Positions 25,219 through 32,299 of a stretch of DNA of 64,000 nucleotides are shown here, in pieces (position 1 is the first letter of the stretch; each line of letters opens with the position of its first letter). A program made the translations under genes and the position numbers. The notes under the pieces were generated by a model, which was not told the origin of the DNA, did not search any database, and saw nothing but the letters and a program-made list of their open reading frames with translations. This DNA is from an uncultured Dorea sp. (GTDB lineage Bacteria > Bacillota > Clostridia > Lachnospirales > Lachnospiraceae), in contig CAJUBG010000001.1 in NCBI GenBank assembly GCA_910584575.1, positions 1 through 64,000 on the forward strand. Reading direction: 5' to 3'.

Positions 25219-26562
25219 TTAAAACCCTCGTTGCTGAAAACATCCTTTGGGATTCAGTGCTCCATCCCCCTGCCCTCTTTTCTTCACATTTCGGGCAGTA
25301 TTCACTTTTTCTTCATCCTGATATCCACATTTGAGACAGACAAATTTTCCTCTTTCCTTCTTTCCAATTTGTCCGCACTCGCTACATTCATTACTTATAT
25401 CTTTACCTAATACTTCCACAATCGCTACAGCCTGTTCTTTACACTTTTGCTGAATACGTTTTCGTATATATCCCCTCTGCCACTGCGCCATACAATGATT
25501 GATCCTCTTATTCACACCTCCTGCACGGGGTTTCGGTAACTTCACAATATAGATAACCTGGGGCTTTTCCTCCTTAAGAAATCGGTTTAATTCCTGATTG
25601 ATATAGCTGTGTAGCTGATCTTCAAGGCGCCTTTTCTTCGCATAATACTTTTTTCTGCCTGGATTTTCATTTCGATTCTTGTTATATCTTACTGTTTGCT
25701 CACGAATCCAGTCTGCATACTCAATCTGATATTTCCCCAGATCTTTTCCGTAATGCTTCCCCGTATCCGTCGTCAACATAGTATATACACCCACTGCCAC
25801 TCCTACATGATTCTGATAATCCCTGTGGTCGTGAACCGTTACATTAATCGGAACTTTAATCTCAATCTTTTGTTCCTCTGGAAATAATTTGACATATAAC
25901 TGACTCTTATACTGGTTATTATCCGTCAGAGGAACAAAGACACGTTTCCTTTTTTCTTTTATGGAAATATATATGCCGTGGTCTGCATATCGGTATGCCC
26001 TCTCTGCTATACAAAATCCATCTGTCCTCTCTGTATGGAGTTTTATATGATATTTCCGAACTTGTCTGCACAGATAACGATTCAGCCTCTCTGTATCCAC
26101 CTGTGCAGAAACGTTTTCATACTGCTTCTGTAGTGTTATGGGCAGTTGTACAGCCTTTTTGTTCAACACCGCCTCAAATACTTTGTTTACCTTAAGCAAA
26201 AATCTAAGATAGTGTTTATCGTCCTCTGAAAACTCTCGGTTCTGATTCAGGAGCTTCAGAATCTTTGTTTTTGTCCGCGTCCACTGGCATTTGATATCGC
26301 CCAAAGCATCGAAAATTGCCAGATAAAAATATACAGAGGGCATTCCCAGAGTTTCCCGAAATCTGCTACCTGTCATCTCATTTTGAACCGTATAACCAGG
26401 ATATAGCTTAGAAAGGCTCGCTATGCCTCCGAAACGTGTATATATATAGTTTTTTACTTTCTTATAATCCCTGGCAATCTCTAAAAGTTTCTGCATATCA
26501 GATGCATTGACTGGTTCCTTATTGTACTGATGAATGGTTTTACATATTGTTTCTGACGGCAT
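25219..26562 (-). CDS. TnpB-family protein with substituted RuvC catalytic residues
   Basis: A 447-aa TnpB/OrfB-like protein (IS200/IS605, IS1341 type). The zinc ribbon near the C-terminus is complete (CSEC, then CLKC) and is followed by VNTARN, the counterpart of the conserved VNAARN. In the three RuvC motifs the acidic residues are missing: RuvC-I reads VGVAVGVYTML (Ala where GIDLG has Asp; codon GCA), RuvC-II reads YIVKLPKP where an IxxE(D/N)L Glu is expected, and RuvC-III has Lys two residues before the Asn of VNTARN instead of Asp. Otherwise the frame is intact with no stop or shift. ATG at 26562 has GGAGG seven bases upstream. No TnpA transposase lies nearby. A nuclease-dead, possibly regulatory homologue is the best reading; a very diverged active subfamily is the alternative. 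Confidence 0.72.
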   Translation of the reverse strand: MPSETICKTIHQYNKEPVNASDMQKLLEIARDYKKVKNYIYTRFGGIASLSKLYPGYTVQNEMTGSRFRETLGMPSVYFYLAIFDALGDIKCQWTRTKTKILKLLNQNREFSEDDKHYLRFLLKVNKVFEAVLNKKAVQLPITLQKQYENVSAQVDTERLNRYLCRQVRKYHIKLHTERTDGFCIAERAYRYADHGIYISIKEKRKRVFVPLTDNNQYKSQLYVKLFPEEQKIEIKVPINVTVHDHRDYQNHVGVAVGVYTMLTTDTGKHYGKDLGKYQIEYADWIREQTVRYNKNRNENPGRKKYYAKKRRLEDQLHSYINQELNRFLKEEKPQVIYIVKLPKPRAGGVNKRINHCMAQWQRGYIRKRIQQKCKEQAVAIVEVLGKDISNECSECGQIGKKERGKFVCLKCGYQDEEKVNTARNVKKRGQGDGALNPKGCFQQRGF

Positions 26563-26610
26563 CTTCACTTCCTCCAACGCCCTTCATTCAGGTGAACTTC
26601 ATCCAATAAT

Positions 26611-26630
26611 GTATACTTTTTCGTAATGGC
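26611..26630. repeat. GTATAC element, proximal copy
   Basis: GTATACTTTTTCGTAATGGC lies between the tnpB promoter and the tnpB start. Its first 18 bases are an exact inverted repeat of 26737-26754, and all 20 are repeated directly with one change at 26749-26768. Confidence 0.85.
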
Positions 26631-26653
26631 ACGTCTCAAATAAATTCTCAACT

Positions 26654-26682
26654 ATTCTAATATATTATCGACAAAAAGTCAA
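26654..26682 (-). promoter_or_regulatory. Sigma-A-type promoter of the tnpB-like gene
   Basis: On the minus strand TTGACT (26677-26682), a 17-bp spacer and TAGAAT (26654-26659). It lies about 90 bases upstream of the ATG, and the transcript would cross the proximal GTATAC element. Confidence 0.65.
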
Positions 26683-26736
26683 TAAACTTAATCTCTATTT
26701 TTTGTAATATTTGTCTAAAAAATTTTCCAGAAAAAG

Positions 26737-26768
26737 CATTACGAAAAAGTATACTTTTTAGTAATGGC
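26737..26768. repeat. GTATAC element, distal near-perfect palindrome
   Basis: Two copies of the element in opposite orientation share a central GTATAC and form a palindrome of about 30 bp with one mismatched pair. It lies upstream of the tnpB promoter, so the promoter is bracketed by proximal and distal copies. An operator or a transposon-end remnant are both possible. Confidence 0.8.
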
Positions 26769-26883
26769 TTTTTGTATCTTATTATATAAAATACCAAAAA
26801 AGAAGAATCCTTACATTAAGCAACGATTCTCCTTCTACTCACCAAACTATATTATATCCCCCCCTTACTTTACCAATATCACC

Positions 26884-27427
26884 CTAAACTACCGCCTCAA
26901 TCAGCAGCTTCTCCCCCATCCGAATCTTTTGGACTCCGACCTTCTACGCCTGTTATATCCCCCCATGCCATATTTTCAACTCGCACACAAATTGCTGTCC
27001 ACAGTAATCGATGACAACAGACCCCTGCTAAGATTACGGATTGGAAGGTCGGCTCCGCCTTCCTCGTCAGATATTTCCGTCTAAGTATGCCAAGAAAACT
27101 TTTAAAAGCTTCCGGAATTCCTGAAACTTTATGATATGTCAAATACCTGTATAAAAGCCGGCAGAATCTTTCGCAAAATATGGCTGCACTACTGTATGCT
27201 TCGTCCTCCATACCTTCAAAGCTAATGGAAAATACAGCGTAATCCTCCGCCAATTTTTCTGCCAACAGATGAATTGTTGTCGTCTTCCCATACTGACGCG
27301 TCCGATTAATGACAAAGTACTCCCCTCTGTCAACCATACCCTTGATTTCTTCCAGACGTTCTTCTATATTCACCATATAATGTTCTTCCGGATAGCACAC
27401 TCCTGTAATATTGAAATGCTTACGCAT
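26884..27427 (-). pseudogene. Degraded AAA-ATPase/PD-(D/E)XK nuclease family gene
   Basis: The first 140 residues are a good match in pattern to the large Firmicutes/Bacteroidetes family of AAA proteins: MRKHFNITGVCYPEEHYMV and the Walker A-like RTRQYGKTTTIHLL. The frame is then lost after SVILAGV. In another frame come VVIDYCGQQFVCELKIWHGG, the nuclease ExK motif region, and in a third VGVQKIRMGEKLLIEAVV ending in TAG at 26884-26886, the family's usual C-terminus. Most of the middle of a roughly 500-residue protein is therefore deleted and the remnants are frameshifted. The start is ATG 27427 (GGGAG ten bases upstream). No function is expected. Confidence 0.85.
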
Positions 27428-27508
27428 GTAAATCACACTCCCTTGTGCTCATAGTATAGCAACTACGGAATATTGATTCAACCTCCAAAGATTAAAATTC
27501 TGAGCATT

Positions 27509-27988
27509 TCAACAAACCTCCGGACTCCAACTGACAATCTCCCCACAGGCAATCATTTCCCCCGCATCCCCCGAAGGCTGGCTGTGGAAATCATCCGGAT
27601 TCTTATGTATAATAACCGTACGTCCAACCACATCCTCCGGATAAAAACGGTTTGTATAGACTGCCATCCATGCAGTACCATGATTGCTCAATAATGGCGG
27701 CAGATCACCGGCATGCTCCGGATGTGGTAAGTCTCCTGGATTATAATGTCCTTTAGCATCAGCAAATTCATTCTGGGCATTTCCGGTACATGAACTGCCT
27801 TCATGGATATGAAATCCGTGGAAGCCGCCACTGTTTTCCTCTGTCTCTTGCGGCAGGCCGTAAACAGACGCCACCACCACTGTTCCTCCATATGTGTCAT
27901 AAAAGGCAGCCCGCCCTTTAATATTCGGATATTTCTTACTTCCCCTGATTACCGCATAAGCTGCAGGATTTTCCTTGATATCTATCAT
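27509..27988 (-). CDS. Cu/Zn superoxide dismutase-family protein without signal peptide
   Basis: A 159-aa SodC-type protein. GFHIHEGSSC gives copper ligands His60 and His62 and Cys67, GHYNP the bridging His81, HPEHAGDLPP the zinc region, and IIHKNPDD His128. SGDAGEMIACGEI ends with Cys148, the disulfide partner of Cys67. All the family's metal positions appear to be present. Bacterial SodC is normally exported, but this protein has no signal peptide or lipobox, so a cytosolic place is inferred. It is a lone gene between a pseudogene and a toxin-antitoxin-like module. Role: superoxide removal or, if it lacks activity, copper binding. Confidence 0.82.
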   Translation of the reverse strand: MIDIKENPAAYAVIRGSKKYPNIKGRAAFYDTYGGTVVVASVYGLPQETEENSGGFHGFHIHEGSSCTGNAQNEFADAKGHYNPGDLPHPEHAGDLPPLLSNHGTAWMAVYTNRFYPEDVVGRTVIIHKNPDDFHSQPSGDAGEMIACGEIVSWSPEVC

Positions 27989-28101
27989 ACTCCATCACAC
28001 TCCTCCCATCATCTTATGCTGCTCAAAGTTCAATTATTCTGCTTCTTTTTCAAGTCAACTTTAAATAGGCCAGATTCCATGCTGTCAACAGTAACATATT
28101 C

Positions 28102-28130
28102 TTGAAAACAGAGAATACTGATGATAGAAT
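28102..28130 (+). promoter_or_regulatory. Promoter of the DUF3791-DUF3990 module
   Basis: TTGAAA (28102-28107), 17-bp spacer, TAGAAT (28125-28130), 28 bases before the first ATG. Confidence 0.6.
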
Positions 28131-28158
28131 AAATAGAAACGAAAGGGAAAATTCTGAC

Positions 28159-28392
28159 ATGAATGAAAATCAACAGATCATATATATGCAGGCAAGACTC
28201 GTCAGGCTTGCTTCTGAAGAATGGAATATACCCATCAAAGCAGTTGCGTCTATTTTTACGGAATTTAAGGTATTTCAGTTTATCAGAGAATGCTTCGGTA
28301 TTTTTCATATAGAGGGAGATTATGCTGTTTTTGAGGACATAACTGGATATCTCAACAATAAGGGGGCTGTTTTTGATGCAGGAGTTAATTGA
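28159..28392 (+). CDS. DUF3791 protein, likely antitoxin or partner
   Basis: A 77-aa protein whose sequence pattern (IYMQARLVRLASEEWNIPIKAVASIF, then IRECFGIFHIEGDYAVFEDITGYL) matches the DUF3791 family, small proteins coded directly before DUF3990 genes in gut Clostridia. ATG at 28159 is chosen; a TTG frame extends into the promoter. It overlaps the next gene by 17 bp, so the two are translationally coupled. Predicted role: neutralise or assist the DUF3990 protein. Confidence 0.75.
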   Translation: MNENQQIIYMQARLVRLASEEWNIPIKAVASIFTEFKVFQFIRECFGIFHIEGDYAVFEDITGYLNNKGAVFDAGVN

Positions 28393-28939
28393 TGGCTTAA
28401 TCCTTTATCACGGAAGCTATTGTGAGGTGAAAAACCCAGAGGTACGTTACGGTGCAAGATATAAGGATTTTGGACAAGGCTTCTATCTGACACCGTCTAA
28501 AAAGCAGGCACAGAACTTTGTACAGATGTCTGTAAAAAAAGCTGCCTTCAATGGAAAGATAGATTCCTTACAGGAATATGGATTCGTTTCATCATTCCAA
28601 TTTTCCATGAATAAAGAGTTAAATATTCAGATATATCCTGAAACCGATTCAGAATGGCTTCATTGTATTGTGGGGCATAGAAGAAAAAATACATTTCCTA
28701 AAATTGTCAGGGAATTAAAAAAATATGATATTGTTGTCGGTAAGATTGCTAATGATAATACCAATGCAACAATAGCAGCTTATATGGCGTCAGCATATGG
28801 TGAAATCGGTTCCAAATCGGCAGATACGATGTGTATCAGTCTATTAATGCCAGAGAGACTGCAAGATCAGTTTTGTTTTAGGACAAACGACGCGATTAAA
28901 AGCATAACATTTGTAGAAAGTGAGCGAGTATGGCTGTAA
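28376..28939 (+). CDS. DUF3990 protein, predicted ADP-ribosyltransferase-like toxin
   Basis: A 187-aa DUF3990 protein. The order LYHGSYCEVKNPEV, DFGQGFYLTPSKKQA and, near the C-terminus, DQFCFRTNDAIKSI resembles the His, Tyr and third-motif positions of the ADP-ribosyltransferase fold to which I believe this family belongs. No signal peptide or membrane segment. It is coded between a DUF3791 gene (17-bp overlap) and a small acidic protein gene (10-bp overlap), a compact layout typical of toxin-antitoxin loci. The target, if any, is unknown, and a stress-response enzyme is an alternative. Confidence 0.75.
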   Translation: MQELIDGLILYHGSYCEVKNPEVRYGARYKDFGQGFYLTPSKKQAQNFVQMSVKKAAFNGKIDSLQEYGFVSSFQFSMNKELNIQIYPETDSEWLHCIVGHRRKNTFPKIVRELKKYDIVVGKIANDNTNATIAAYMASAYGEIGSKSADTMCISLLMPERLQDQFCFRTNDAIKSITFVESERVWL

Positions 28940-29163
28940 AAGAAACCATTCCAAAAGAAGTAGAAAATAACGCAATAGACCTACTTATTACATTAATTAT
29001 AGAAGAATTATCTGAGGATTTGAAACAAAACCCTGACGAGGTATTTTCAAAATTCATATCTTCTAAGACAGGAGAATTGCTCTATGATAGAGAAGCAAAA
29101 CTTTGGTGGTGCGGACCATCCTATATAGCAGATATGTATAAAAAAGAACTAGCAGAGAAATAA
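28930..29163 (+). CDS. Small acidic protein, third gene of the DUF3990 module
   Basis: A 77-aa protein not matched to a named family by eye. It is rich in Glu and Lys with a predicted helical N-terminal half (NNAIDLLITLIIEELSEDL) and an aromatic patch KLWWCGPSYIADMY. ATG at 28930 overlaps the DUF3990 stop by 10 bases, indicating coupled translation. It may be a second antitoxin or an accessory subunit. Confidence 0.65.
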   Translation: MAVKETIPKEVENNAIDLLITLIIEELSEDLKQNPDEVFSKFISSKTGELLYDREAKLWWCGPSYIADMYKKELAEK

Positions 29164-29197
29164 CCTTGACAAACCCGTAATCGAATGAACCAATGAG

Positions 29198-29223
29198 GAG
29201 GCATATTTTTAGAAATATGCCTC
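29198..29223. terminator. Hairpin between convergent genes
   Basis: GAGGCATATTT and AAATATGCCTC form an 11-bp perfect stem with a 4-base loop. There is no long U-tract on either side, so termination is plausible but not certain. Confidence 0.55.
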
Positions 29224-29242
29224 AACCATTCATACCCACTGG

Positions 29243-29821
29243 TTACTTATTTTTCGATGTACCAGGTCTAATCATCGCCGATGCCAGCAGCGCCCTCTGC
29301 AAATCAAAATCCTGATACGAATAAGACATGGATGATCCCTCCATCTCCCAACCATATGTATCCGAAGCCAGCCAACCCGTCAATCTCCCCTTTTTCTTAT
29401 GAGAATTGCCGGCTTCCTCCTCAAGTTTTTCCATGTCTGGTTCCAGCGTTGTAACAACATTCCCCTTTTCATCAAACACAAGCGTGCATTTTTTAACCGG
29501 AGGATACAAAGCTGCTTTCGTTCTCTGAAACTTAGGACTCGCATAATCAGCCAGCATAGCGTATACTTTTTCACGAAGCGCAGCATCATCGTTCATCCTG
29601 TATAACACATCTTCAGGAATCCAACATTCTTCAGCATCTCCAGGCACATTCACCCTGACGCCAAACTTCTCATAAATCTCAGCTTTAGAATTTCCCACCG
29701 CAAACGACCTAAGCTGATTCCGAAAATCCTTCCCCGTACTTATCTGCCAAGTAATATCCCAAGTGCCGTTTGCCGTAAAGTCAGAAACAAAAGCCAGCGC
29801 CTCTCTCATTTCAACATTCAA
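29243..29821 (-). CDS. Uncharacterised protein in a pair with a CD3324-family regulator
   Basis: A 192-aa soluble protein of no family I recognise. Visible features are TWDITWQISTGKDFRNQL, a Pro-rich CWIPEDVLYRMNDD segment, a charged KLEEEAGNSHKKKGR linker and a C-terminal SYSYQDFDLQRALLASAM helix. It is coded immediately after the CD3324-family gene (one-base gap), so the two are co-transcribed. No prediction of activity is offered. Confidence 0.6.
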   Translation of the reverse strand: MNVEMREALAFVSDFTANGTWDITWQISTGKDFRNQLRSFAVGNSKAEIYEKFGVRVNVPGDAEECWIPEDVLYRMNDDAALREKVYAMLADYASPKFQRTKAALYPPVKKCTLVFDEKGNVVTTLEPDMEKLEEEAGNSHKKKGRLTGWLASDTYGWEMEGSSMSYSYQDFDLQRALLASAMIRPGTSKNK

Positions 29822-29822
29822 A

Positions 29823-30110
29823 CTATCCCTCCTTCTCTGCCCTCATTTTTTCCTGCCGGATAATCCGCTGAATACTTTTTTCCGCCAGAAAATATTCCTC
29901 TGCCAACTCCTTAATCGATATCCCTGCCTGAAAATCTGCATAAATCCTGGAGTTCCTTTGCGCAAGCTCAATCCTCGTGTTCGTTTTCTCTCCCCAAGAC
30001 TTCTTTCCGTCCTCCTTTTTTGGGATATATACCATGGCGCCATCCACATACTTCTGTAACTGCTCAATCAATTCCTGCGGTAAAATCTCTGCCGCCCGCA
30101 AATATTCCAT
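29823..30110 (-). CDS. CD3324-family HTH protein
   Basis: A 95-aa protein with the CD3324-family pattern: AAEILPQELIEQLQKYVDGAMVYIPKKE, KSWGEKTNTRIELAQRN and the helix-turn-helix-like ISIKELAEEYFLAEKSIQRII. Related to Mor-type phage activators. It likely binds DNA and may control itself and the following gene. Its start is near the divergent ABC exporter operon, which it might also regulate. Confidence 0.78.
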   Translation of the reverse strand: MEYLRAAEILPQELIEQLQKYVDGAMVYIPKKEDGKKSWGEKTNTRIELAQRNSRIYADFQAGISIKELAEEYFLAEKSIQRIIRQEKMRAEKEG

Positions 30111-30472
30111 CGTATTTCATTTTACCTTATGTCCAGACTGCCCTCCGCCCAGTTAATCCGTCGTTCATAACTGATGTTACTCTCAAATAAGTCCATAACA
30201 ATACAGAGTTTCCAACAATCTGACATCCCTTTCTCTCATCATTTCAACAATCTATCACATTCTCCGGATAGACGACATTTACAAAACTCCCTCCTTTCTT
30301 TCGCATACTCCCCCACTTTTCTATTGTATCATGCCGCATCCAGAAACAAAGAACAAACTTCTTTATAATAAAAAATGTGCCGGAAAATTTATTTGTGCCC
30401 ACACTTGACATCTATCTCAAAACCTTTCAAAATAGAGATACCAAAAACAATTTGATTCCACAGAGGAAAATC
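30111..30472. other. Divergent intergenic region
   Basis: A 362-base spacer between the CD3324-family gene and the ABC exporter. It contains a plus-strand promoter candidate, TTGACA (30405-30410), 17 bases, CAAAAT (30428-30433). No other structure was recognised. Confidence 0.45.
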
Positions 30473-32299
30473 ATGATCAAAAACAAAAAAACCGTACTCC
30501 CCGTCATCCTTCGGGAGCTCAATATATTAAAAGAAGAAAAAAAGAAACACTTATACCTCTGCATGTCAGCAAGCATGTTCTGCGCCGGAGTCAAGCCCGC
30601 ACTCCTGGCCGTAATCCCCAAAATCTTCGTCTCATGGATTAGCGCCGGCGGCACAGGGACGAACAACACATACACCATTTCCTGCATATTCGCCGCAATA
30701 CTGATTGCAGGTCTCCTGGAAATTGCATGTGACAATATCCTCGAAATGCGGCTGGTGGAATTACGCAGAGACGAACTGCAAAAATACCAAAAATGGTATC
30801 AGCAGATAGACTATTGCCATCTGGAGGACGCCTCTTTTGCCACCAAAAACCAGAGCGCCATTGACGCTTTGGGCGGCTCAGACGGATTTTACGGGACATA
30901 TATAGCCCTTGTAGAAATGGGAAAATATCTGGTAACCGCCGTATTATGCGGCGCGCTTTTACTGCGCTTTCACTTAAGCGTCGTATGCGTCTGCCTGTTA
31001 GCCGTCTTTGCCATAGGAAAGATTAATTCAAGCATCGGAACCTGCATTGAAAAGAATGAACCTGCCAGAGCAAAGCTTAATAAACAAAAAAGTTATTTTT
31101 CTGAATTAGGCTATGATTTTTCATATGGGAAGGACATCAGAATCTTTGAACTGTCCAAAATGCTGCGAAAAAATTTCGTCAGCAAATCAGAGGACTATAT
31201 CCGGAACCTGCAGAGAATCTTCCAACGGAAAATGCAGTTAGGCTTTGCGGCGGAACTATTGGCAGGCGGACGGAACCTGTTCATCTGCCTTATGCTTGCC
31301 CTGGAATATTACAATGGCAATATTGATATCAGCCAGGTGACTCTCTATCTTGGGATGGCAATCGCCCTCAACCAGGCTCTGGATTCTGCCTCAGACAAAC
31401 GGGTAGAATTAATACAACATGCCGTATATGCCTCCCATTACTTTGACCTGGTGGCTGACAGAAGTTACATAAGCCTGCCTACGCTTCGCGGTTTGCCAAA
31501 CGGACAGATTGGGACGATTCAGTTCTTGGACGTATCCTTTTCTTATCCCACAAGCGAAAAGCTGGTGCTTAAAAATATTAATTTTCAAATTCAGCCAGGC
31601 GAAAAGATTGCATTCGTAGGAATCAACGGCGCAGGGAAAAGTACAATTATCAAACTGCTCACCCGTTTGTTTGACGCCACTAAAGGCGAAGTCCTGGTAG
31701 ATGGAGTCAATATTAACACAATAGACAAAAATGTTTACTACCAGAACATTTCCGTTGTATATCAGGATATCAATATTTATGCCGCCAGTATCCTTGAAAA
31801 TGTCACCGGCTGCCTTGACGCAGAAAATGGACGTGAGAGGGCAATCGCATGTCTTAACGCAATGAACCTGGACAAAAAAATAGAAGCCCTTCCTCTGCAA
31901 TATGATACTTCTCTCTTAAAGATTATAGACGAAAACGGCATTGACATATCCGGCGGAGAAGCCCAGAAGGTTGCGATTGCACGGGCTTTATACAAAGACG
32001 CGGCTCTCTATATCATGGACGAGCCAACCTCTGCCCTGGACGCCCTGGCTGAGATGGAGGTCTATGAATTATTTAACCATGCCGTAAAGGATAAGACGGT
32101 AATCTTTATCTCCCACCGTCTGTCCAGCACCAAGTTCTGCGACAGGATTTATCTGCTGTCTCCTAATGGTATCGAAGAAGTGGGAACCCATGATGAGTTG
32201 ATGTTGAAAAAGGGAAAATATTACCACATGTTCATCACTCAGGGAAAATATTATAGAAAAGGAAATGAGAAAAATGGCGTTGGGGAGAATACTGATTAA
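30473..32299 (+). CDS. ABC exporter half-transporter (permease-ATPase), first subunit
   Basis: A 608-aa type IV exporter half. The membrane domain (about 1-330) is followed by an ATPase with GINGAGKSTIIKLL (Walker A), ISGGEAQKVAIARAL (signature), AALYIMDEPTSALD (Walker B and D-loop) and the switch His in FISHRLSS. All catalytic residues look intact. The ATG at 30473 with GAGGA just upstream is preferred to one at 30377. The neighbour at 32265 encodes a second half-transporter that overlaps by 35 bp, so a heterodimer is likely. Substrates of such Clostridial pairs are usually peptides, lipids or drugs; no precursor peptide gene was seen. Confidence 0.85.
   Translation: MIKNKKTVLPVILRELNILKEEKKKHLYLCMSASMFCAGVKPALLAVIPKIFVSWISAGGTGTNNTYTISCIFAAILIAGLLEIACDNILEMRLVELRRDELQKYQKWYQQIDYCHLEDASFATKNQSAIDALGGSDGFYGTYIALVEMGKYLVTAVLCGALLLRFHLSVVCVCLLAVFAIGKINSSIGTCIEKNEPARAKLNKQKSYFSELGYDFSYGKDIRIFELSKMLRKNFVSKSEDYIRNLQRIFQRKMQLGFAAELLAGGRNLFICLMLALEYYNGNIDISQVTLYLGMAIALNQALDSASDKRVELIQHAVYASHYFDLVADRSYISLPTLRGLPNGQIGTIQFLDVSFSYPTSEKLVLKNINFQIQPGEKIAFVGINGAGKSTIIKLLTRLFDATKGEVLVDGVNINTIDKNVYYQNISVVYQDINIYAASILENVTGCLDAENGRERAIACLNAMNLDKKIEALPLQYDTSLLKIIDENGIDISGGEAQKVAIARALYKDAALYIMDEPTSALDALAEMEVYELFNHAVKDKTVIFISHRLSSTKFCDRIYLLSPNGIEEVGTHDELMLKKGKYYHMFITQGKYYRKGNEKNGVGENTD

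Larger units (their letters stand above)
26563..26883. other. Non-coding region upstream of tnpB
   Basis: About 320 bases without a convincing gene. It holds the minus-strand tnpB promoter and three copies of a GTATAC-centred element described separately, plus the 3' end of the broken AAA-family gene at its right edge. Confidence 0.6.

Noticed and set aside
24921..26768. Complete IS200/IS605 element
   Set aside because: No TnpA gene is present and clear element ends could not be found on both sides.
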